Positions 21,860-27,051 of a stretch of DNA of 27,051 nt are shown in pieces (position 1 is the first letter of the stretch; every line of letters starts with the position of its first letter). A program made the position numbers and the translations under genes. Source of the stretch: an uncultured Oscillospiraceae bacterium (lineage in GTDB: Bacteria; Bacillota; Clostridia; Oscillospirales; Acutalibacteraceae); assembly GCA_900540865.1 (NCBI GenBank), contig UQHH01000034.1, forward strand, positions 1-27,051, given 5' to 3'. The notes under the pieces are model-generated. The model was not told where the DNA came from. It worked only from the letters and a program-made list of their open reading frames with translations, and searched no databases.

Positions 21860-21923
21860 AAGGAGCTGATAACATGGCTAAGGCTAAGAAAGCAATCGCT
21901 TTTTTTCTAGTCCTTGCAATGTT
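21860..21923 (+). repeat. 64-bp direct repeat, copy 2
   Basis: Second copy of 21359-21422, offset by 501 bases. Perfect conservation of ribosome binding site and signal peptide, while the mature parts have diverged, points to recent duplication followed by selection or to gene conversion of the 5' end. Confidence 0.97.
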
Positions 21924-22341
21924 TACCTTTTCATTTTTGAACGTTTCCGCACAGACATTACAGACAACTGAAATTCCTTTAGATTATTATGGTAGTACAG
22001 CAGACATTCAACCTCGTTATTCATATTTTGGTACAGTTTCTGTTGGCGTTTCTTTAAAAGATGGAAATGTTGTAGGTAACGGAAGCTATACCAGTTTCGC
22101 TGATGGAATTGATGTTATGTTTATTGTAGCAATAGAAAAAAAATCCGGTTCATCTTGGACTCAGGTTCATTACACTTCACGGACATACTCACCGGGTAAA
22201 GGCGGCAATTTACTTTCTACCACATACAAAAACCCGCCCTCGGGCACATACCGCGCTGCAACAACAGCAATGGCTGTTAATTCAAGTGGTAAAATTTTAG
22301 AAGCTATCAAAATTTATAGTGCAAAAACCGTAACCGTCTAA
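21874..22341 (+). CDS. Small secreted protein, tandem paralogue 2
   Basis: 155-residue paralogue of the preceding protein. The signal peptide is nearly identical (MAKAKKAIAFFLVLAMFTFS), the mature N-terminus is variable (TLQTTEIPLDYYGSTADIQP), and the rest is strongly conserved (YFGTVSVGVSLKDGNVVGNG, SYTSFADGIDV, RTYSPGKGGNLLSTTYKNPP). The last 25 residues differ moderately (AATTAMAVNSSGKILEAIKI). No Cys in the mature part. It follows paralogue 1 after 30 bases and uses the same AAGGAGC ribosome binding site, so both are made together. Substitutions concentrated at the mature N-terminus suggest diversification of an exposed part. Function unknown. Confidence 0.85.
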   Translation: MAKAKKAIAFFLVLAMFTFSFLNVSAQTLQTTEIPLDYYGSTADIQPRYSYFGTVSVGVSLKDGNVVGNGSYTSFADGIDVMFIVAIEKKSGSSWTQVHYTSRTYSPGKGGNLLSTTYKNPPSGTYRAATTAMAVNSSGKILEAIKIYSAKTVTV

Positions 22342-22373
22342 CCCCTTCCCAAAACTGACAAGGAGCTGGTAGC

Positions 22374-22837
22374 ATGGCACATGTGAAAAGATTTCTGCAT
22401 CCCCCCTTCCCCGCGCGATGTTCCTCCGGCGGCGGCCTGTTATGAGCCATACCGGCAGGCGCCCGCCGGAGGACGCCACCTCCCACACTTGCATTGGGAG
22501 CACGCGGGGCCGGCGGCTGAAATTCTTTGAAGCGGTTTCCTGCGAAATCACCTTTCGGGACGGCCTTCTCTGTGCCGGCTGCCGCTGCGGCATGAAAACC
22601 GCCGCCAGCGTACAGCTTTGCCTCATTCTGGAAAGGCAGGGCCGTTTCTGCTGGAGGCATCTGCAGACCATCACCCAAACGTTCGAGCCGGGCAAGGACG
22701 GGCATCCGCTTTCTATCCCGCTCCCGAACCCACCGCCCGGCGTTTACCGCGCCGTTTCATACGCGCTTGCCAGGGATAGCTCCGGCAGGCTTGTAGAGGG
22801 CGTATGGGTGGCCTCGGCAGAAACCATATCAATTTAA
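22374..22837 (+). pseudogene. Third, GC-rich and frameshifted relative of the secreted proteins
   Basis: An AAGGAGC site with nearly the same flanking bases as in paralogues 1 and 2 precedes an ATG at 22374, which opens MAHVKRFLHPPFPARCSSGG and stops at 22445. The conserved remainder is in the +2 frame: AMFLRRRPVMSHT takes the place of the signal-peptide end, then IGSTRGRRLKFFEAVSCEIT, FEPGKDGHPLSIPLPNPPPG and VYRAVSYALARDSSGRLVEG match the paralogues strand by strand, ending at 22837. The frame is lost within a C-rich stretch containing C6 (22398-22412). Arginines replace the hydrophobic core, so the export signal is gone. A start at 22418 would give 139 residues but has no ribosome binding site. 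Either a decayed gene or a sequencing indel plus an atypical leader. Its GC-rich codon use contrasts sharply with the two AT-rich copies. Confidence 0.65.
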
Positions 22838-22842
22838 TCATC

Positions 22843-22909
22843 ATACGGCCAGGCACATTTGAACCTTTTCGCAGTTTCACAAGCTTCATTTGCCCGCTGC
22901 CAGCCGTAT
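22843..22909 (+). other. Large stem-loop after the secreted-protein cluster
   Basis: ATACGGC (22843-22849) pairs with GCCGTAT (22903-22909), continued by GGCA/TGCC, around a loop of about 42 bases. TTTTG follows partly overlapping the stem. It may be a weak terminator of the sigma operon. Confidence 0.4.
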
Positions 22910-22917
22910 TTTGATAA

Positions 22918-22953
22918 CGCGGGATATGCCCCTCCATCCGGGTGTATCCCGCG
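22918..22953. other. Strong inverted repeat upstream of the double-XRE gene
   Basis: CGCGGGATA and TATCCCGCG are perfect 9-bp arms (22918-22926, 22945-22953) with a further CCC/GGG inside. It ends 41 bases before the start codon and has no T-run, so an operator or a leader hairpin is more likely than a terminator. Confidence 0.55.
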
Positions 22954-22994
22954 GCCATAAAAGACGGAACTTTAACACAAAGGACAGGTTCGCT

Positions 22995-23531
22995 ATGGAT
23001 AAAACTTTCGGAATAAGGCTCAAGCGGCTTCGTAAAGAATATGGGCTGACACAAAAAGAGCTTGCGAAGGCTTTATCGGTCTCGAACGTCGTCATTTCAA
23101 GCTACGAGCTGTGCGCCCGTTACCCCACGATTCAGTCCGTTATAAAAGCGGCGCGCTTTTTCAACGTGACCGCCGACTACCTGCTCGGCCTGGACGACAT
23201 GCACGTAATCAGCGTGGAGGGGCTGCAGGAGCACGATTACACATTAATCAAGAAAATCATAAAAAGCCTGGCTGCGGGCACAAACAAGCGCACGGGCACG
23301 AGCACGGAGGCGGTCATGCTGGAACACGATTACCCCAACAGGCTGCGGGAACTGAGGGAGTCCCGGAGCATCAGCCAATATGAGATGGCAAAATCCCTCG
23401 GCGTCCACCAAACGACCTACGGCAGCTACGAAACCGGTAAGCTCGCCATCCCTCTGTGCAACCTGGTCAAGCTCGCCGATTATTACGGTACCTCCATCGA
23501 TTACCTGGTCGGGCGCACGGATAATAAATAG
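22995..23531 (+). CDS. Transcriptional regulator with two XRE helix-turn-helix domains
   Basis: 178-residue protein with two complete Cro/C1-type HTH domains in one chain. The first (residues about 6-62) reads IRLKRLRKEYGLTQKELAKA, ALSVSNVVISSYELCARYPT, then DYLLGLDD; the second (about 112-172) reads NRLRELRESRSISQYEMAKS, LGVHQTTYGSYETGKLAIPL, then SIDYLVGRTDNK. The segment between them (ISVEGLQEHDYTLIKKIIKS) resembles the C-terminus of the XRE protein at 19400-19693, so this gene looks like that regulator fused to another HTH. Two domains could let one monomer hold a dyad or bridge two sites. The ATG at 22995 has AGGACAGG upstream; the longer frame from 22890 crosses a strong hairpin. No effector gene directly follows. 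Confidence 0.9.
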   Translation: MDKTFGIRLKRLRKEYGLTQKELAKALSVSNVVISSYELCARYPTIQSVIKAARFFNVTADYLLGLDDMHVISVEGLQEHDYTLIKKIIKSLAAGTNKRTGTSTEAVMLEHDYPNRLRELRESRSISQYEMAKSLGVHQTTYGSYETGKLAIPLCNLVKLADYYGTSIDYLVGRTDNK

Positions 23532-23617
23532 GCGGAAAATATAGCAAAAAGCTGAAAACATCACAAGCCGTAACCCGGCAGTAATATAAACATACGCGAA
23601 CGCCGCTCAAACAGAAA

Positions 23618-23960
23618 GCGGCGCAAACATTCCAGTAGTGCCAGACCATGGGCAGGCAGACGGTCGGAAACATTCCAGTAACAGCCGACTGCGCAGGCAG
23701 GCGGCGGAAACATTCCAGTAGTGCCAGACCGCGGGCAGGCAAGCGGCGTAAACGCTCCAGAGCCAAATCACGAGTAGGCGTGCGGCTTAAATGTTCCAGT
23801 AACAGCCGGACGCAAGCAGGCAAGCGGCGCAAACGTTCCAGTAGAGCCAGACTGCGAGCAGTCAGCGGAAACATTCCAGTAGTGCCAGACTGCGGGCAGG
23901 CGGCGCGAACGTTCCAGTAGAGCCAGACTGCGGGCAGGCGGCGCAAACGTTCCAGTAACA
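23618..23960. repeat. Nine degenerate tandem repeats of about 40 bp
   Basis: The motif AACRTTCCAGTA recurs with its TTCC (CTCC in the fourth unit) at 23630, 23673, 23713, 23755, 23794, 23836, 23874, 23912 and 23950, i.e. periods of 38-43. Each unit also carries a variant of GCCAGACTGCGGGCAGGC and GGCGCAAAC; the last three units are the most regular (period 38). Period lengths not divisible by three argue against coding repeats. CTGC-GG-GCAG inside each unit can form a small hairpin. A CGCCGCT/AGCGGCG hairpin (23601-23623) precedes the array. It is not CRISPR-like, because whole units vary and there are no unique spacers. Confidence 0.85.
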
Positions 23961-24351
23961 GACTGGCAATAGGTATTTACTTGACATAAGGTTCCATTAG
24001 CAAACAGACAGCAACAGCTGGCGGCAATTCCTTCTTTCTCTTACCAATGACTCTATGATTCTTTCCGCATGAGCCGCCGGCGTCAAAAGGGGCCCTGTAT
24101 GGCAATTACCGCCATACGGGCCCCATAGATAAAACGCACCTGATGATTTATTGCGTGCGCAGTACAAGCCGCACAGCGGCGAGAAAGGCGTTAAACCATC
24201 GCCAGCACAGAGGTATAAGCATTGCAAACCACCGTATAGGCACAGCGCACGGGTACAACGCGAACGCGGTAGATAAAAAGCATGCGTACAAGAGCGTACA
24301 TAGAACAACACGCCGGACACAGCCACAGTTCGTACACTGGGCACGGCTGCG
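23961..24351. other. Gene-free stretch with a strong hairpin
   Basis: No convincing gene. A hairpin at 24089-24124 (GGGGCCC-T-GTATGGC with GCCATACGGGCCCC, 14 pairs, one bulge, seven-base loop) is the only clear structure; it has only a TTTT on the minus side and no T-run on the plus side. From about 24160 the sequence is built from recurring words (GCGCA, GTACA, CACAG) and seems to be a decayed extension of the repeats that follow. Frames of 70-115 codons on the minus strand have Cys/Arg/Leu-rich, low-complexity translations and no ribosome binding sites. Confidence 0.5.
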
Positions 24352-24650
24352 GTACACAGCGCGCAACAGGCATGTCTACAAGTGGCGCACAGTGCATAGA
24401 ATTAGTGTGCCAAAAGCCATAGCGCAAAACGTGCCACAACAGCGCACAAGGCAAAGCGCCACAGTACACGGCGCGCAATAGGCATGTCTACAAGTGATGC
24501 ACAGTGCATAGAATTAGTGTGCCAAAAGCTATAGCGCAAAACGTGCCACAACAGCGCACAAGGTACGGCGTACAGCGGCGCACGGTACATGGAACTAGTA
24601 CGCCAAAGACATAATGCAAAGCGCGCTGCAACGGCGCGGCAAGCACAGCG
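24352..24650. repeat. Tandem 112-bp repeats (two good copies, one decayed)
   Basis: Bases 24361-24451 recur at 24473-24563 with about four mismatches, an offset of 112. The core contains GGCATGTCTACAAG, GCATAGAATTAGTGTGCC and GCGCAAAACGTGCCACAACA. A third, diverged copy begins near 24576 (GGAACTAGTACGCC in place of GAATTAGTGTGCC) after a shorter offset. The unit length is not a multiple of three. It is unrelated in sequence to the 40-bp array about 400 bases to the left. Confidence 0.85.
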
Positions 24651-25055
24651 GTTTCCCAAAAGGGCGCCGCCGGACAACATCGTTATATTTTCTCCCCCGC
24701 CGGGGCCGGGCAACCAGGCCGGAGGCACGGCCCCGCGCAGGGTGAGTAAAATATAAAACAGCCCCTCGTTTATTTTTTCTTGTTTTTTTAAACGAGGGCG
24801 CACTGAACTTTTTCAGGGGAGGCGGAGCCATGGTGGTGGCTCCGCCTTCTCATGCGCGGGTTTTTAAACGCTCACGCTGTTTTCATACCATGGACGGCGC
24901 GCAGGCGTATAGCTTCCGCCGGAGCAAGCGAAGCGCCCGGTACAGCCCGGTCATGTAAAGGCGGTTTTCCTTTGCGCCTGTTTCTCCGTCGCTTTCTATT
25001 CGTCCCTGCTTATCAACCTTTTGCCGGAACGCTTGGTTTAAAAACAGGGTGACAA
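24651..25055. other. Gene-free stretch with several inverted repeats
   Basis: No convincing gene. Inverted repeats seen: CCCTCGTTTA with TAAACGAGGG (24763-24772, 24789-24798) enclosing a 16-base T-rich loop, and AGGCGGAGCCA with TGGCTCCGCCT (24820-24847) with a six-base loop. The second could end leftward transcripts from the TPR gene or rightward ones, but neither side has a good T-run. The mixture of GC-rich blocks and T-runs resembles an intergenic repeat element. Confidence 0.45.
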
Positions 25056-27051
25056 TTATTCTTTCAGCTGTTCGTCCAGCCAAGCCTCAAAATCCATATC
25101 AAATAGAGCGCTGTCTTCATATGCCGTTTTGAGATTGTTATAAACAATTTTCGTATTTGGGTGCGCAGGGCCTAGCTTTTTTATAACCACTTTATACGAC
25201 CGTAAGTAATAGTCTAACGCCTTTTTATAGTCGCTTTGGCCATAATATACTCCCGCCAGGTTGTTGTACGTCCCCGCTGTATCAGGGTGCTCCTGACCCA
25301 AAGCTTTTTCTCTGATTTTTAGGGCTTTCTCATAGAAATCCTCCGCTTTTTCATAGTCGCCTTGGGCTTTATATACTCCCGCCAGGTTGCTGTACGTCGC
25401 CGCTGTATCAGGGTGCTCCTGACCCAGAACTTTTTCTCTGATTTTTAGGGCTTTCTCATAGGTTTCCTCTGCTTTCTCATAGTCGCCTTGGGCATAATAT
25501 ACTCCCGCCAGGTTGTTGTACGTCGCCGCCGTATCAGGGTGCTCGTAGCCCAGAACTTTTTCTCTGATTCTCAGGGCTTTCTCATAGGTTTCCTCTGCTT
25601 TCCCATAGTCGCCTTGGGCTTGATATACTCCCGCCAAGTTGTTATACGTTATCGCTGTATCAGGGTGCTCCTGACCCAGAACTTTTTCTCTGATTTTTAG
25701 GGCTCTCTCATAGAAATCCTCCGCTTTTTCATAGTCGCCTAAGTCTTGATATACTCCCGCCAGATTGTTGTACAGCGACGCTGTGTTGAGGTGCTCCTGG
25801 CCCAAAACTTTTTTAACAATCTTTAACGCTTTTATGTAGTATTCTTCTGCTTTCCCATAGTCGCCTAAGTCCTGATATACTCCCGCCAGGTTGTTGTACG
25901 TCGCAGCTGTATCAGGGTGCTCGTAGCCCAAAACTTTTTCTCTGATTCTTAAGGCTTTCTCATAGGTTTCCTCCGCTTTCCCATAGTCGCCTTGGGCTTT
26001 ATATACTCCCGCCAGGTTGTTGTACGTTGTCGCTGTGTCGGGGTGCTCCTGGCCCAGAACTTTCTTTGCGAGCTTCAGGGCTTTTATGTAGTATTTCTCC
26101 GCTTTTCCATAGTCACCTTGGGCTTTATATACTCCCGCCAAGTTGTTATACGTCCTCGCTGTTGAAGGGTGCTCCCAACCCAAAACTTCTTCTCTGATTC
26201 TCAGGGCTTTCTGATAGGTTTCTTCCGCTTTCCTATAGTCGCCTTGGGCTTTATATACTCCCGCCAGATTATTGTACGTCGTCGCTGTGTCGGGGTGCTC
26301 CTGGCCCAAGATTTTCTTTAAAATTTTCAATGCTTTTAAGTAGTATTCCTCCGCTTTCTCATAGTCGCCTTGGGTTTTATATACTCCCGCCAGGTTGTTG
26401 TACATCGTCGCCGTATCAGGGTGCTCCTGACCCAGAACTTTTTCTCTGATTTCTAGGGCTCTCTCATAGAAATCCTCCGCTTTTTCATAGTCGCCTTGGG
26501 CATCATAAACAAATGCCAGGTTCGCGCTTAACGCGGCGATTTCCTGCGTTTCTTCTTTCATACAGGCCAAAAAATCCTCTGCCTGCCGGAGGTACGGCGC
26601 GGTATATTTGTTTACATCCGTTTGATTATAATAAGTATTTTTCAATAACGATTCTAGCAATTGCCCGCAATCCGCCTGCACCGGCTGCAGCTCAATTGCC
26701 AAAACTTCCGCAATCACATTGTGCATGGTTACGGCCTTCCCGTCCTCTGAAATCCGAATCCAGCCCTTCCGGTTCAGGCTTTCCAGCTCGTTATAGGACG
26801 ATAGACCCAGCCAATCGTGTAATGTTACAATATCGAACCGGTCCAGCGGTATCGTGCATAGGTTCTTTAAAATGTGCTCTTCCTGAGAGCCCTTTTCTAT
26901 ACCCGCAAGGCCGAACAGCTTTGTCATGTGCTCAATAAATCGTTTACTCTCTTTCCCGTTTTCCCGTATGACCTCTTCCTTGATTCCTTCCAAATTGAAC
27001 CCGCTTTTCTGGAGCGCTTTATAAAACTCCCCGATTGATTTACGCGATGTT
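25056..27051 (-). CDS. C-terminal part of a STAND/NB-ARC-type protein with eleven TPRs (partial, 5' end outside window)
   Basis: The reading frame is open to the window edge; a TTG at 26993 has no ribosome binding site, so the start lies outside. Numbering from 26993: residues about 15-105 (RFIEHMTKLFGLAGIEKGSQ, then DIVTLHDWLGLSSYNELESL and KGWIRISEDGKAVTMHNVIA) look like the winged-helix region that follows the NTPase module in NB-ARC/STAND proteins. Residues 158-619 are eleven consecutive 42-residue kinesin-light-chain-type TPRs (NNLAGVYKAQGDYEKAEETY, then ALKIREKVLGQEHPDTAATY), with a partial twelfth and an acidic 26-residue tail. Such proteins use the TPRs to recognise a ligand and the NTPase to oligomerise and switch on an effector; several act in phage defence. 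The NTPase and effector are not visible here, so that role is inference. Confidence 0.8.
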   Translation of the reverse strand, partial: TSRKSIGEFYKALQKSGFNLEGIKEEVIRENGKESKRFIEHMTKLFGLAGIEKGSQEEHILKNLCTIPLDRFDIVTLHDWLGLSSYNELESLNRKGWIRISEDGKAVTMHNVIAEVLAIELQPVQADCGQLLESLLKNTYYNQTDVNKYTAPYLRQAEDFLACMKEETQEIAALSANLAFVYDAQGDYEKAEDFYERALEIREKVLGQEHPDTATMYNNLAGVYKTQGDYEKAEEYYLKALKILKKILGQEHPDTATTYNNLAGVYKAQGDYRKAEETYQKALRIREEVLGWEHPSTARTYNNLAGVYKAQGDYGKAEKYYIKALKLAKKVLGQEHPDTATTYNNLAGVYKAQGDYGKAEETYEKALRIREKVLGYEHPDTAATYNNLAGVYQDLGDYGKAEEYYIKALKIVKKVLGQEHLNTASLYNNLAGVYQDLGDYEKAEDFYERALKIREKVLGQEHPDTAITYNNLAGVYQAQGDYGKAEETYEKALRIREKVLGYEHPDTAATYNNLAGVYYAQGDYEKAEETYEKALKIREKVLGQEHPDTAATYSNLAGVYKAQGDYEKAEDFYEKALKIREKALGQEHPDTAGTYNNLAGVYYGQSDYKKALDYYLRSYKVVIKKLGPAHPNTKIVYNNLKTAYEDSALFDMDFEAWLDEQLKE
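25137..26522 (-). repeat. Eleven 126-bp in-frame repeats encoding TPRs
   Basis: Exactly 1386 bases, 11 x 126, without indels. Units are highly similar at DNA level (for example TACTCCCGCCAGGTTGTTGT recurs in many units). Three subtypes differ in helix B: xDFYER/EKALKIREK (units 1, 7, 10), xETYEKALRIREK (3, 5, 8, 9) and xYYIKALKIVKK (2, 4, 6, 11). The array should be prone to gain or loss of units by recombination. Confidence 0.95.

Noticed and set aside
23467..23946. 159-codon minus-strand frame across the 40-bp repeat array
   Set aside because: Its translation is a repetitive Leu/Arg/Pro pattern caused by the repeats; unit lengths of 38-43 do not keep a coding period, and there is no ribosome binding site.
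23618..23960. CRISPR array
   Set aside because: Units are degenerate throughout, spacing varies between 38 and 43, there are no unique spacers of constant length, and no cas genes are near.
23997..24344. 115-codon minus-strand frame left of the 112-bp repeats, possible transposase remnant
   Set aside because: Cys/Tyr/Leu-rich low-complexity translation; no transposase motif or terminal inverted repeats were seen, only a hairpin at 24089-24124.
24402..24803. Cys/Leu/Arg-rich minus-strand frame across the 112-bp repeats
   Set aside because: The repeat unit is not a multiple of three and the translation changes frame between units; composition looks non-coding.
24883..25083. 66-codon minus-strand frame overlapping the 3' end of the TPR gene
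   Set aside because: It has a plausible ending but no ribosome binding site, overlaps the TPR stop by 28 bases and shows no recognisable motif.

Overview
The window looks like chromosomal DNA of a spore-forming clostridium, most likely an Oscillospiraceae/Ruminococcaceae-type Firmicute. This is inferred from gene content and gene order (GerW/YtfJ sporulation protein beside DUF2953, ScpA/ScpB and a DacF-type carboxypeptidase; SRP RNA-dnaX-ybaB-recR), strong AGGAGG ribosome binding sites, sigma-A promoters and fairly GC-rich coding DNA. No species can be assigned from the sequence alone.

Left part (1-8135), conserved housekeeping. A leftward operon (promoter at 4545-4573) carries an M50 site-2-type protease, scpA, scpB, a DUF2953 protein, gerW/ytfJ and a D-Ala-D-Ala carboxypeptidase. 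rpmB (L28) lies just upstream with its own promoter and terminator. Rightward, a strong promoter drives a rod-shaped SRP RNA without a visible Alu domain, followed by dnaX, the nucleoid protein YbaB/EbfC and recR, ending in a clear terminator.

Middle part (8136-19390), small accessory and signalling units. It holds: a short intergenic zone with a near-perfect 24-bp palindrome; a candidate leftward small RNA whose promoter shares a palindromic -10 region with a rightward promoter; a small gene split by a -1 frameshift at an A7 run; a flavodoxin-fold oxidoreductase; a FAD/Rieske oxidoreductase translationally coupled to a tocopherol-cyclase-like protein; two leftward orphan genes (a membrane-anchored protein and an RsiV/DUF3298-type protein); a three-gene CarD operon that includes a stand-alone CarD C-terminal-like protein; and a REC-HD-GYP regulator followed by a soluble hybrid histidine kinase with two receiver domains.

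Right part (19391-27051), accessory region. An XRE repressor is divergent from a sigma factor/anti-sigma factor/small secreted protein operon. Similar dyads (TATGA-N3-TCATA type) overlap both divergent promoters. The secreted genes are a recent tandem duplication plus a third, GC-rich, frameshifted relative. A second regulator follows with two XRE domains in one chain. About 1.5 kb without convincing genes then holds two unrelated degenerate tandem arrays (nine ~40-bp units; 112-bp units). The window ends inside a leftward gene encoding the winged-helix and TPR end of a probable STAND/NB-ARC-type protein with eleven 42-residue TPRs. The best candidates for something undescribed are the XRE/sigma/anti-sigma/secreted-protein module, the small RNA at 8279-8361, the split gene next to it, and the TPR protein whose N-terminal half lies outside the window.
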